A stretch of 64,000 nucleotides of DNA from Cyclina sinensis (GCA_012932295.1 JAAONU010000019.1:28772913-28836912); one strand, 5' to 3'. Counted from the stretch's first letter, positions 1-13,300 are shown. Numbers and translations: made by a program. The notes: generated by a model from the sequence alone, not told the origin.

Positions 1-228
1 ATGAAAATGTGTGTAATTCAAATAACATTTTTCAAATTTTATTCTGATAAAAAGATAGAAATAACCATTGACATGGGAGATTATCTGGATTATCTGAGAA
101 TTGCTGAGCTCCAATTTTGGAACAGTTTTAAATTCGTAATAGAGAACGAAAAATACTTGGCTTCGGTTAATGTTCTACTTATAGAAGCCTGTTTCAAGAA
201 TATATTTCTGCTAACTATAACGCTTTAC

Positions 229-2668
229 CTTCAACGTTTACTTGATACAACTTCTGCTCATCAGGGAATAGTGAAACATCTATAAGGCTAGCCAGATGGA
301 TGACACAAGATACACCAGTACATGCTTCCTCCACGAGCACGGGATCCAGTATACTGCCGGTAAACTGTTTTACAGGTTTTGTACTTTCATAATCTTAAAA
401 AAAGTTATGTGAAATTTGTGTTTTATAATTTGTTTTGTTCGAAAAGGAAGATTGTACTGTAACAGACAATAAGTTATTTATCGTAGACATATCACTGATA
501 AATTGAAAACACTACTTTTATCGTCAGCCTTTGACCGCTATCCTCTGCGGATCGTGCGTTTCAGTGCTTTGATTAAATATAAAAGCGCTGCTGTCTCGAT
601 ATGGTTGGACCTTCTCCAGAGAGTTATTATTTGTTCATTATTTTATCATGGTAAAAATTCAGTTCTTAATAATATTCAAATAATATTTCTATAGAGAATA
701 ATAGGTTGGTGTCGTGGATAAAGCGTAGGAATTTATCGGGTGAGCCGAAGGTGTACCCGATAAATTTCCGAGCCAAGCCAGATAAACATTTTTCATCCAC
801 GACACCAACCCATTATTGTATTTATCCTGTCACATTCTTTCTTTAATATGCAAGCGTTACTGCCGAAGATAAAGTAAAATAAACGGCACCTTTATCGGTA
901 TGACAGAATAAATTGCATTACATCTGTTACATGAATACTAACTGTTATATTGAAAGTTAAAGTGAGTACTTTTTTCCTCGCCCACTTTAGAAGAAACTCT
1001 AAAACCTTTCTGACTAATTTTGCAATTCCATGTACATATAAAGGAATATCTATATACATGTTATAATAACTGGGCTTAAAATATTATAAAATGATTTCTG
1101 ACTTCCTGAATGCTTTGATACTGCTAGGAGGTTGTAAGAATTTAGAGGTAGGTGCAAAACATACATTATTTCCATGAATAGACAAATGTGGCTTATTTCT
1201 ATCATGTCGTGTTCTTGCCTGGTGGGTCGAAAATGCAAATGCAAAAGGGCGGAAGAAACATGAAAACAGGACGCCACGCGACAAATATTTCTACAACAGC
1301 ACGACGAAAATGTCTGTCGCATTTAATCCTTTGATTTTCAAATTCTCGATTTTTTGTCGTGCTGCAAGGTAAATAATTGTCATGCGGTGAACTTTTTTTT
1401 TGGGCTCATGGATGAGCTTTTGTGATTATTGATTGTCCGGCATCGTGAGTCGTCAACAATTTGACTTGAACTACTTCTCCTTCTATACCGCTAAGCCAAC
1501 TTCCACGAAACAAACCTGGGATATTCCTTGCATAAAGCTCTACCAAAGTTGTTCAAAAAATTGAATTCCATCAAGAACGCTGGTTGCTATGGTAACAGAA
1601 AGGAACAACTTTGGACATCTTTTTCAAATTATGCACCTTGGGTCAAATGGGCTTCAACCCGGTGTCCTATTTGTGCAAAATATTTAATCTTTAAAAATCT
1701 TCTTGCGAGAAATCGTAAATTTTACACCTAAGGTATTTTTGCATAGAGCATCATATAAGATTACTCAAATAAAGCCCCATAGGTCATTGATAACCCTGTC
1801 CCGGGGGTGGTCACTTGATTTTACATAGGTTTATATAGGATAACTTTAAACAAATCCTCTTGTCTGAAACTACAAGGCCAAAAGCTTAAATATTTTGCAT
1901 TGAGCACAAGCTAGAGGTCCTGTACCGGGTTTGTTAAAAAATGCCCCCTGGATCAAAATAAGCCCTACCCCGGGGGTCCATTTATTTCACAAAGTCTTAT
2001 ATAGGTAAAACCTTATAATTCTTCTTGTCTGAAACCACAACGAACTAAGATATTTTGCATGAAGCATCAGCGAGAGGTCCTCTACCAAGTTTGTTCAAAT
2101 TATGCCCCTTGGGTCAAATAACCTCTACCCGGGGTTCATTTGATTTCACATAGGCTTATAAATGGAAGGCTTAAAAATCTTCTCGTCTGAAACCACAAGG
2201 CCTAGAACTTAGATATTTTGCATAGAGCATCAGCTAGAGGCTCTCTACCAAGTTTGTTCAATTTATTCATCTTAGATCATGTTACCTCTACCCCGGAGTA
2301 ATTTGAATCCATATAGACCTGTGCAGGGAAAGCCTTAAAAAACATCAGACCCAAAGCCAAAGTATTCAGGTGAGCGATCCAGGGCCATAATGGCCTTCTT
2401 GTTTTATCTTTTTTTCACTCTTTCGCCCCGCCAACTGAAGTGGCGAAAATACGACATATCATCAGTTCGAAAACTCGACATGGAAGAAATCAGCCACTGT
2501 AAGATAAAAAATAATCCTACCTGTTTTATTTGTGTATGGGACAATGTCTAAAACTCGTATTTCTGTGACATGATCCGCCTGTGTCTGTAGAAGACCTACC
2601 ATATGTTGTCCAACAAGCCCAGATGCTCCTGTCACCAAAACAGAGTAACCTCTCCTTGACCTTGCCAT
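229..2668 (-). CDS. 3beta-hydroxysteroid dehydrogenase family, N-terminal part (partial gene)
   Basis: Two coding exons are visible on the minus strand: 2668-2521 (148 nt) and 393-229 (165 nt). Exon 1 ends one base into a codon at a GT donor; exon 2 starts after TTTAAG with the matching phase and ends at G|gtaaag. Together they give about 104 residues starting MARSRRGYSVLVTGASG. The Rossmann dinucleotide-binding motif TGASGLVG is near residues 13-20, an acidic strand end (RVLDIVP) near 38-44, and exon 2 carries the family stretch VIHLASLIDVS followed by YQVNVE. Known family role: NAD(P)-dependent oxidation or isomerisation of sterols and steroids, usually at the ER. The catalytic YxxxK region and C-terminus lie beyond the left edge. 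Which paralogue it is (HSD3B, HSD3B7 or NSDHL type) cannot be decided; LASLIDVS favours an HSD3B type over NSDHL. The 2.1-kb intron holds a repeat element. It is divergent from ACOX3. Confidence 0.87.
691..912. mobile_element. Palindromic element P, copy 1
   Basis: A long imperfect palindrome (691-823) reads AGAATAATAGGT, then an arm GGTTGGTGTCGTGGAT at 704-719 that is exactly complementary to ATCCACGACACCAACC at 795-810, around a central ATTTATCGGGT / ACCCGATAAATT stem. It is followed by a short segment bounded by TTTATCCTGTCA (821-832) and the inverted TGACAGAATAAA (901-912). The same layout recurs at 61371-61866 and, degraded, at 25860-25960. It encodes no protein. It sits in the first intron of the HSD3B-like gene. 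Confidence 0.7.
1399..2403 (+). mobile_element. HINE/pearl-like repeat element, family F (copy 1)
   Basis: The element starts near GGCTCATGGATGAGCTTTTGTGAT and contains about five degenerate units of 150-190 bp built on CCAAGTTTGTTCAAAT, CTACCCCGGGG and GAAACCACAAGGCC. It ends with CAGGTGAGCGATCC, the hairpin GGGCCATAATGGCC and TTCTTGTT. The same terminus occurs at 11062 and 60770, and related termini at 53783 and 57102. No coding capacity is seen. It lies inside the HSD3B-like intron. Confidence 0.65.
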
Positions 2669-4951
2669 GAATGCACTATGAACTACACAATAGATTGCAC
2701 ACTGTGTCGAAACCTGTAATTACATTTAATTTCGTTCAGTTCAACACTTGGAAAAGTGATTGAGTAAACAGCCAACCTAATATGGCTGACTGTTAAGGGG
2801 TCCTTAAACTGCAGGAAAACTAAGCTATGAAAAAATAGTCGGTGTAATGAACAGTTCTATTTACATACATATACACATCTAAAATGAAGCCCCATTAACA
2901 GAAAAAAAAACGAAAAATGATTTTGAGATTTTTATTAGTACAAAAGTTATTTACTGACTTCAGAATTACTTGTTTCAGGAAAGAAAATAAAAGTTAAATC
3001 ACATACCTGTCCGTAATCACACTACAAAAGTTAATACATTCTTCACTAAATGTTGTTTTTTTTACTATTCAACATACATGGACTGGTTGTTTAAACAGTT
3101 ACATTTACAGATAAAGTTTGTGCACTGACCCATAAATGTCCTAGTGGGTAAATCACAAAGGTCGGTAATTTATACAACGCTAGCTGTCAATAATTCTAAA
3201 ATTACCAATTAATTTAGTTTAAGTAAAATGTTTCAAATTTAATATCTGGCATATCGAGGGGTGAGTGCGAAACAGTTCTAAGTCCTACAAAAGACAGAAG
3301 CAGACAGCACTTTTTGCATGCACCTCACGATAATTAGAGTACAATACTAAGCTTAGATTCGACCGTGTAATAAACTGGTTATCAAATAAACAAGCTGACT
3401 GAATAGCTGTCGATGCGTCCAACCTGAATATAAACACTAAAAGGCTTGATTCTTGTAGCTGAATATGGGGTGTCATAGATTGCACTCTTTATTTTTACGT
3501 TTCTGCCACGGCGTTGACACCCAGAAATGTGAAATTGGTCACTATAAGTAACTATTTTTTTCATGTGAGATATCTTGAATGCCAGAAACACTTATGATTT
3601 AAAAACAAGACGCATGAAACAGCCTACTCTGGTACCCAGCTTGCTCCTATATGAGTAAGTCTTGGTACCCAGCTTGCTCCTATATAAGTAAGTCTTTGCA
3701 ACCCAGCTTGCTTCTACATGAGAAAGTTTCTGCAACTCAGCTTGCTCCTACATGAGAAAGTCTCTAGTACCCAGTTTGCTCTTACATGAGTAAGTCTCTG
3801 GTACCCAGCTTGCTCTTTTATGAGTGATCTCTGGTACCTATCTTGCCCCTACATTGGTAAGTATCTGGTACCCAGCTTGTGGTACAAGCAAAGTAATGGC
3901 CAACTAAATGGGCTAAACTTTTTAAAGGCAATTAAAAATCTAGCCGTAAGGTAGGCATTCTCAGTAATAAATGATTTTGATATAAAGATTTTATAACAAG
4001 TGTCTAGTAGACGATTGGCATTTGCACAAGAAACTGCAAAACTGTATAGTACCTTTGTCACTTTATACCTTTGTTATTTTTCTTGCCTTTTAAATCTGTA
4101 ATTTATTATTGTCTGTATTAAGGCTTATACGACAAATGTCGGAATCTCATATTATTTTCCACTAGACACTTAATATAGAAACCTGACTGAGTTTTGTTGA
4201 GATTCACGTGTAGCAGATAATTAGAAGAGGCTCGACCAACCTCCATTTGATGCACCGGCAGAACAACCGCCAGGTTCGTTCTTTATATTAAGAGTGGTAA
4301 GTTTTGTATTCTTTGTTCTTTGTTGACACAGAGGAGTAGTAACCTCAGACAAATTGGGTGCAAATCTGGAAAAGGTACGTTACAATGCGGCAATCAATAT
4401 TATAACAGACGTCCGAGAGTCCATTTTCTTTTAAGAATATGCTCAAATCTGTTGAACTGATTAATTCAGAAAATGAAAACATCATAAAAAAAGGTCGGGA
4501 TATTCATAGATATAAGGCTTTCCATCAAATGTAAAATGTACTTTATAATAATAAATAAATGATTAACTTAGAAAATATTTACAGTTTGCATTAAACGGTA
4601 AAAGAGTATCTTTAACATTACATAAACCCTTCAAATTTTAGAGTTATTCCTTTTATTTTACTCCATCATTTCGTGCTTCAAAATTTTTAATTTTAGTTAT
4701 TATATGTTTTGTAATTCATCAGGCACGTCTTAATTGTTAATTGAGTTTTATAACAAAAGGTGGCAAGTGTGAAGTTGTTAATTTTTATAATCCCATTTGG
4801 TAAATATGACGTTATGTAGCAGTCACACATTGTGCCATGATTCGATTTCGAACAATATTCAGTGAATAGAAAAAGAACTGTTTAACTAACTTGTTGAAAA
4901 GCAAAAAAGCAAAACTGAAATACAGTTGTTGTTGTTTGTTCTTCTTCTTGT
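2669..4951. other. Intergenic, upstream of HSD3B-like gene
   Basis: No coding exon was recognised. This AT-rich stretch separates the HSD3B-like start codon from the repeat block before ACOX3. The only clear structure is the 33-34-bp minisatellite listed separately. No TATA box or other promoter element could be assigned with confidence. Confidence 0.5.
3630..3882. repeat. Minisatellite, ~33-34 bp unit, about 8 copies
   Basis: Successive degenerate copies of GGTACCCAGCTTGCTCC followed by TAYATGAGTAAGTCT. Units start near 3631, 3664, 3698 and so on; the last copy is truncated after CAGCTTG. It is intergenic between the HSD3B-like gene and ACOX3. Confidence 0.85.
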
Positions 4952-6428
4952 TTTTTATGTCCCCGAAGGGAGGCATATAGTAATCGAATCGTCAGTCCGT
5001 CCGTCAGTCCATCCGTCCGTTTCCATTTTGTCCGGAGAATAGCTCCATAAGTATCAAACTCCACACAGCGGTTACTTCCCTTCCTTACTTTCAGTACAGT
5101 AAGAAGGGGAGATCACTGCGGGCAGATTGCAAAAGTATGTAAGGCATTGACTTCAAACTTGGAATATAGCTTGATGGCGATGAGGAGATGTGCAGTGCAC
5201 AAACACAGTTATCTAGCCATGCTAATTCTTGAGTTATCCCCCTTTTTCAGTTTCCCTTTTCCGGCCATTTTCTCACAAAATATACATGGGATTGGCTTTA
5301 AACTTGGAATAAAGGTTGTTGGTGATAAGGAGGAGTGTAGGGCACAGGAACCATAACTCTAGCTCACTTACAGTTTGTCATTTTTGCTTGTCCGGGACAT
5401 AAATAAAAAAGTATTGGAGATATCAACTTGAATCTTCACAGATAAATAGATCTCATTAAGGGAAAGTGCAATGCCTAGGAACCATAACTCTCTTTTGTAT
5501 AATTTTGGAAATATTGCTTCTTAAAATTGTTCATACATAATTTTTGTCCTGGGCATAACTCAAAAAGTGTTGGAAGTATTAACTTGAAACTTCACAGATA
5601 AATAGATCTTATTGAGGAAAAGTGAGTGCCTAAGAAACATAACTATCTTTTGTATAATATGGAATTATTGCCCTTTGAAATTTTTCATACTTAATTTTTG
5701 TCCGGGCATAACTCAGAAAGTATTAGAGGTACATGTATCAACTTGAAACTTCATAGATAAATAGATCTCATTGAGAAGAAGTGCAGTGTCTGGGAACGAA
5801 CAATAATTCTCGTTTGTATAATTTTGGAATTATTGGAATTATTGCCCCTTAAAATTGTTCATGCTTAATTTTTGTCCGAAGCACAACTCAAAATACACTG
5901 GAGGTGTCAACTTGAAACTTCATAGATAGATAGATCTTATTGAAAGAAAGTGCACACTTTTTTGCATAATTTGGAATTATTGTCCTTTGAAAAATTTTCA
6001 TACTTAATTTTTGTTCGGGGCATAACTAAAAAAGTATTAGAGTTATCAACTTGAAACTTCATAGATGGATAGATCTCATTGAGAAAAAGTGCACTGTTTA
6101 AGAGTCATAACTCTTTTTACCATAATTTTGGGATTATTGTCCTTTGAAATGTTTCATACCTAATTTTTCTACGGGACATAACTCAAAAAGCATACGAGAT
6201 ATCAACTTGAAACTTCATAGATGGATAGATCTTATTGAGTAAAAGTGCAGTGTCTAAGAATCGTAACTCTTTTTTGCATATTTTGGAATTATTGCCCTTT
6301 TTAATTTTTCATACTTTATTTTAGTCCGGGGCGTAAAGTAACATGTTCCCATATATTTATACCCTACTGGAAAAGCAGCATGCGGGGGGGGGGGGGGTAT
6401 TGCTGCCAGTACAGTGGCAGTTCTAGTT
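4952..6428 (+). mobile_element. HINE/pearl-like repeat element, family C
   Basis: Starts TTTTTATGTCCCCGAAGGGAGG followed by a CCGT-rich stretch. It contains six or seven units of about 155 bp marked by CAACTTGAAACTTCATAGAT near 5425, 5580, 5738, 5908, 6047 and 6203. It ends with a G-run, the hairpin CTGCCAGTACAGTGGCAG at 6403-6420 and TTCTAGTT. The structure (internal tandem array, 3' hairpin, CTAG|T end) resembles Helitron-associated interspersed elements. No transposase or helicase is encoded. Confidence 0.68.
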
Positions 6429-6544
6429 TTCACATACTACTTTTTTTTGTGCAAAACTGATTAAGGTAACATCAAGTTATAAGCTTCCATGACTGTGACC
6501 ATTGCCTTTTTTTCGGGGGCATTCGTGACTGTGACACATTTCTT

Positions 6545-6545
<1 letters not shown>

Positions 6546-6599
<54 letters not shown>
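6546..6599. repeat. Poly(T) run of 54 bases
   Basis: An uninterrupted T homopolymer 3' of the family C element. Its length is likely to be polymorphic and error-prone. It creates a spurious poly-lysine reading frame on the minus strand. Confidence 0.95.
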
Positions 6600-7338
6600 C
6601 AAACATGTAATCGTACGGTAAGTGAATGTAGCATTTTGTAATGATATATGTATTGCCGTCATTTTATTATATATATGATATAAGTATCACATGGTATTTG
6701 ACATTCTGGCTTTTATGGAAAATGATATTAGTATCACATGGTATTTGACATTCTGACTATTATAGAAATCAAAAACTTCAAAACTGAATAAAATCATACA
6801 AGATAAATACATGTTTCATTCTAAGCACTGAAGTTGTGTGAGTCATTGTTGGAAAAGATATCTTATTTACATATACTTTATGTCCTCTCTTCACGACACC
6901 TCTGTATATAAAACACACAAAAATGACAATTCAATATACATATACTAACTATAACTATCAAATTAACCAATATAAATTATCAATTATCAAATATCCTAGG
7001 CTGCAGTATTAATCAGTATAACTTGCACATATTACTAAGTTTTTATTAAGTATGTCGTAGGAATACTTTTTTTCATATTTTAATTTTGCTTAATCCCTGG
7101 TGGCAATATCTTGAAATAAATCTTGAAATAAAACCGTAAAAATGTCATACCGTGTAGCAGTTTTTATCCCAGTGGCAGTGCTTTTCAAAAGGAGGTAGAA
7201 AGTGGTGTCAACTTCCTGGCTAATAAACTTTGCACTCCGTTATCAATTTTTGATAAATTCAATAATAACTACGTGCATATATGCACTCATGTGAGTGAGG
7301 TGAGCCAGTATTTTGACTTAGAACTATTTTCCAAAGAG
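6600..7338. other. ACOX3 upstream region
   Basis: AT-rich sequence with no coding exon seen. A 40-bp stretch (GTATCACATGGTATTTGACA) is directly duplicated near 6686 and 6734. It must hold the ACOX3 promoter or 5' UTR, but no core promoter element stands out. An in-frame ATG at 7273 lies 66 nt upstream of the chosen ACOX3 start. Confidence 0.45.
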
Positions 7339-10300
7339 ATGAGTCGTAAAGAAAGAACGATTGTCCCCAACGACGTTTCTAAACACGGACTAGACCCTTC
7401 AGTAGTGGTCCCTGGCACAGAAACGGACGAACATCAAGATGTTAATAGCCTGGAGATCATGCGGGATTTACCACAAGGGCCGTTGGACATTTACAGAAAG
7501 AAAGCTTCCTTTGATTGGAAAGAGATGAGGATGTTCCTTGATGGGGAAGACATCTTGAGGTTGAAGGTATTTTTTTTTTGTCAGACAATGCTTATCAAAC
7601 CACAGCTATTTGGCACTTACCTAGGATTATATAAGGAGTATCTTGTCATTCCTATACAAGTTTCCACCTTAAATATTGTATATATACACTGAAAATAGAA
7701 AAGGTAAATAAGTCTTGAAACCGGGCAATTACGAAGCCCTCACTTCTATGTTCTCTCCCCTACTTCATACTCAATATTTGTAGAAAAACTTGGCGGATAT
7801 TGGTAGCAGGGTCATTTACGTTCACAAATATGCCATACATTATACACTGGCATCAAGCATAAAGCCACAGCAGCCGAAAGTTTCAAAGTTTTTCAGCCAA
7901 AACGCTTACTCGGTCTTACACGTCTACTGTTCCGAGTAAGCGTTTCGGCAATGAAATCTTGAAAATTTTCGCTTCTGTGCCTTGATGCTCGGTCCCATGT
8001 TTTACTGGAATCGACCATTTTTACTGGAATCTGCCGGAATTGACTTTGCATTACCAGAATAGACCTGTATTTCATACATAAGCCATTTTTTTAAAGATAT
8101 ACAAAATTGTTTATTAATATATAATTTAATTAACGTAATAACAAAAGGAATTTGAAGTTCCTTCGAGTGAAAAAATTTTACAAGAGAATGAAAATCGGAG
8201 AGTTGCGGAAAATTTGCGCATTTGGATATATGCCGGATTCGGCCTGTATTTTATACATGAATTGTATTTAAGTCATACAAAGTTATTTCTTCTTACTCTA
8301 CATCAAAAATAACACATTTACCCAAGGAATTTAAAGTACCTTCGAGTTGAAAGATTTGACAAGAGAAAGAAAATCGGCGAGCTGCGGAAAATTTACGCAT
8401 ACTGATATACGCCGGAATCAGCCTGTATGTCATAAATAAAGTGAATTTAATCCATACAAAAGTTATTTTTCATTACTTTACATCAGAAATAACATATTAA
8501 CCCAAGGATTTAAAGTATCGGCGAGTGGAAAGATTTGACAAGAGGATGAAAATTGGTGAGATGCGGAAGATTTGCGCATACGGATATACGCAGGAATCGG
8601 TCTGTATTTCATAAATTGAATTTAAGTCATACATAAGCCAATCTTTTTCAAGATATACAACATTGTTTATTAATATATTATATAATAAGGGTAATAACAA
8701 AAGGAATTTGAATTATCTTCGAGTGGAAAACATGAGAAAGAAAATCGGGGAGTTGTGGAAAATTTGCGCATACTGATATATGCCATCTGGGGTCAAAAAC
8801 TAGGCCTCTGAGACCAAATATAGAAAAACCTTTTTATCACTCTAGAGGTAACATTTTCAGCCAAAATATCCTGGAAATATGTCAAAAAGCAGGGCTAGCG
8901 CTGTCGCTCGCCAAAATCGCCAATGGCGAAGATTTCAAAAATTTGGCTAAAAAAAATTCCATTTGGCTAAAATCGTGGCGAATCCTTTTTTCGGACAGGA
9001 AAAATATGAAACTGAAGAATGGTTTTCCATTTCGCTATCTATGTTGAAGCTGCATAATCTTAAAAGGTTGTTTTGATGATATCTAGCTCAGGTTTGAATA
9101 TGGGTCATGTGGGATCAAAAACTAGGTCACGCAGCCCAAATGTGGTAAAACCTTGTTAACACTCTAGAGGTAACATTTTTAGCCCAAATTTCCTGAAAAA
9201 CTATCAGAAAGCCTGTTAAGATGATTTCTAGCTCAAATTGGAATACATGTATGGGTCATGTGGGGTCAAAAACTAGGTCACACAGCCTGTATATGGAAAA
9301 ACCTTGTTAACACTCTAGAGGTAACATTTTCAGCCCAAATATCCTGGAAATATGTCAGATAGGTTGTTTCGATGATTTTTTAGGTCAAGTTCGAATATGG
9401 GTCATCTGGGGTCAAAAACTAGGTCACAGAGCCCAAATATGGAAAAACCTTGTTGACACTTTAGAGGTCACATTTTTAGTCCAAATGTCCTTGTAATACG
9501 TCAGAAAGGTTATTTGGGTGATTTCTAGCCCAAGTTCGAATATGGGTCATCTGGGGTCAAAAACTAGGTCACCAAGTCCAAATATGGATAAACCTTGTTA
9601 ACAATTTAGAGGTAACATTTTCAGCCCAAATATCCTTGTAATATATCAGAAAGGTTATTTGGATGATATCTAGCCCAGGTTTGAATATGGGTCATCTGAG
9701 GTCAAAAACTAGGTCACTGAGACCAAATATGGAAAAACCTTTTTATCACTCTATAGGTAACATTTTCAGCCTAAATATCCTGGAAATATGTCAGAAAGGT
9801 TGTTTTGATGATTTCTAGCTCAAGTTTGAATATGGGTCATGTGGGATCAAAAACTAGGTCACACAGCCCAAATATGGTAAAACCTTGTTAACACTCTAGA
9901 GGTAACATTTTTTGCCCAAATTTCCTGACAAGACTGTCAGAAAGCTTGTTAAGATAATTTCTAGCTCAGGTTGGAATATGGGTCATGTGGGGTCAAAAAC
10001 TAGGTCACACAGCCTGTATATGGAAAACCCTTGTTAACACTCTAGGGGTAACATTTTCAGCCCAAATATCCTGGAAATATGTCAGGTAGGTTGTTTCAAT
10101 GATTTCTAGGTCAAGTTCGAATATGGGTCATGTGGGGTCAAAAACTAGGTCACAGAGCTTAAATATGGATAAACCTTGTTAACACTTTAGAGGTAACATT
10201 TTCAGCCCAAATATCCTTGTAATATATCAGAAAGGTTATTTGGATGATATCTAGCCCAGGTTTGAATATGGGTCATCTGAGGTCAAAAACTAGGTCACTG

Positions 10301-13300
10301 AGACCAAATATGGAAAAACCTTTTTATCACTCTAGAGGTAACATTTTTAGCCCAAATATCCTTGTAATATGTCAGAAAGGTTGTTTTGATGATATCTAGC
10401 TCAAGTTTGAATATTGGTCATCTGGGGTCAAAAACTAGGTCAGTGAGACCAAATCTGTGACTCACAGAGCTTAAATTTGTAAAAACCTTGTTTACACTCT
10501 AGAGGTAACATTTTCAACCCAAATATTCTGGAAATATGTCAGAAAGGTTATTTCGATGATTTCTAGGTCAAGTTCGAATATGGGTCATGTGGGGTGAAAA
10601 ACTAGGTCACAGAGCCCAAAAATAGAAATGTCTTGTTAAGGCCCTAGAGGCTACTGTTTCAGTCCAAATATCCTGGCGGTTTGTCAGAAAGGTTGTTTGG
10701 TTGTTCAAATTATTAGATTAGGTTAAAGGTCATGGAGGCTAAAAATAGATTTATCTACTGTACCTCATAAAGCCTTCATTTATAGACCAATAACTTTGAT
10801 ATTCATTATATAGGTTCCTTGCATGGACTTCTAGCTATGGGTAGGGTTTGAGGTCACTGGGTCAAGGTCACCATAGCTTATAATAGATATTTCTACTTTC
10901 TGTCATCATGGTCATAGAGCCTTTATTTATTGACTGATATTTTACATATTTGGTTTGTAGGCACTTATATATTTTCAATTAGAAAATGAAATACTGCTTA
11001 ACAGCAAACCTACAGCCAAAGTACTCAGGTGAGCGATCCAGGGCCATCATGGCCCTCTTGTTAAACAATAACAGCAATGATGACGTCAACGATGCCAACA
11101 ACAACATCACAAACTACATCACTATCAGTTCATATATTCACTCTAAGATGATGGTCTGTACGAAGCAGAACAAGCTTTCAAGAAAGCTGTTGTCGCAAGA
11201 GAAAAAAAATCGGTGAGTTGTGCAAAATTTGCGCATAAGGATATACGCCGGTATACCAGCCTGTATTTCATAAATATTTCATAAATAAATTGAATTTAAG
11301 TCATACAAAAGTTATTTTTCATTACTTTTCATCAGATATAACATATTTACCAAAGGAATTTAAAGTATCTTTGAGTGGAAAGATTTCATCCTCGTATAAA
11401 ACCTTTCCACTTCCAGATACTTAAAATTGTTTTAGTAAATGCAGGATCACCGGAAGTGATTAGCCTTTGTCACCAGTATAGAGCAAGGCCACCCTGCACA
11501 TCTGTGCAGTCTGACCAGGCTCTACACTGTTGTTAGCTCAGTTTTTGTGTTTTCATATTGAAATCCCTTAAACTTTAAATGGACTGTTCCTAATTCAAAA
11601 CTGGGCAAATCCATAAATTCAGGAGGTTAAGGGTTAATGAGAGTATGGAGATCACACTTCTGTGATCTGAACCTGTGCCTGTTTGAACCAGTATTCTCTA
11701 CTGGTATCCTCTCAACTTGAAACATGCAATAAACTTGCTTTATATTAATTTTGACATAGCTTGTAATACTGAAACATAGTTTGTTTCCTTTTTTATTCTG
11801 TTCTTCAGTAACACACCCTTTTGCAAAATCTTACAGAATAAAATATGGACAACTCTGGAAAAAGATCCATTATTCCATAAAAGCAAGAAAACACTTCCTG
11901 TTGAGAAACAAAGGGAAGTAAACTTTCTGCGAACAAAGAGATTGTTTGAGTATGAGTTTATCAATGATGATGACATCTTCCAAAACCCGCTGAAACATCA
12001 AGTGATGACAGACTGTCTTGGAATGTTTGACTGGTCACTGTCTGCAAAATACAATTTAAATAGTGAGGTGAGTTTATAACCATGATGTTTTTAAAGAATT
12101 TAAAGGTTTGATCTTTCTTTGCTTCAGCTGTACAAAGTCTTGTGAAAACCGATTAAGTAGCTCCAAAGAAATTTAAATTGCTGTGCAAACTGTTAGATCT
12201 TTTTTTTTCTGAAATGCTGAAGCTAAAAGATAGCTGAACACTTTTTTGTTGTGCGGTACACAAGTATGTATTGGCTTTTGATTGGCAAGAAGGTGTGACA
12301 GGAAAAGAGCAATTAGGGGGCTCATTTGAGACAGCAGGGAGACAAAAGGGGCAGGGTAGACCAACCAGGCACCCTGATAAATCTACTTTTGATATAACAC
12401 TACTTTTGTACTCGTATTCGTAAATTTGTACATTAGGAAAGAAACTCTTAAGAATACTGATTTTATACATCAAGCATAGAGAGATATAATTACAAGTAGT
12501 ATCCATGTGCTGTCAGTTAAATTTTGTCCAAGTTCTTAAGTATCTCACAGTTGAAACTTTTCTTCCAAAGACAGACTGCCTTGCTTTACTTCAACAAATG
12601 ATTATACGAGTTGTCATTTTTAATTTGTCTGGTTGTCATTTGCTGAATGATTGTTTTGCAAAGTGACTTTACCATTTATATTGATTTACATATACTCCTG
12701 AAACATGCTTGCGAGTGTGGCAACTTTACTTATGGTGCATGGCTGCAGGCAGCAGTAGTCTTTCTAAGTTATGAAAGTTGAAAATCTTTTACTGAGTAAT
12801 ACTTGAACTTTCTTTACAGATGTTTGGTGGAACAATTATGTCCTCAGGCTCTCAAAGACATTTATCATTTGTGGAGAAGAACAAGAAGTTAGAGGTAAAA
12901 ACTTATGTACAGTGGTAACTTAATTTTTTGAATTGACAATGGACCTAAATTTTTTCAATATTTTTAGTTGTATTTCATCTTTTGTTCCTAGCATTAGTAC
13001 ATAAGAGTACTCAGCTGTCATAGTACTTTGTTAGTTTGTTCAGTCATAATGTGTTTGTTTGCATTTTGACTGAATATATTTTAATCAATAAGAAACTGTT
13101 TATGAGTCAGTCAAGTAATAACACAGTTCTTAAGACGTGAATCACTATTTGAATACTAGATTAACAAAATATAATTAGAACATTTGAAACAGTATACAAG
13201 CAATCCATATTTTCATGTTGTTGTTGTTTTCAACAGAATTTTGGCTGTTTCGCCCTGACAGAATTGAGTCATGGAAGCAATACTAAGGCTATGAGGACAA

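Noticed and set aside
1..285. 94-codon plus-strand frame at the left edge
   Set aside because: It overlaps, antisense, the well-supported second exon of the HSD3B-like gene and has no domain.
6477..6662. 61-codon minus-strand frame with a poly-lysine stretch
   Set aside because: It is the translation of the 54-bp poly(T) run and has no protein character.
7273..7338. Upstream in-frame ATG extending ACOX3 by 22 residues
   Set aside because: The extra residues have no counterpart in ACOX3 as I know the family; position 7339 gives a more natural N-terminus. Not excluded.
12153..12506. 117-codon minus-strand frame
   Set aside because: It lies inside ACOX3 intron 2, antisense, with no recognisable domain and no splice partners.
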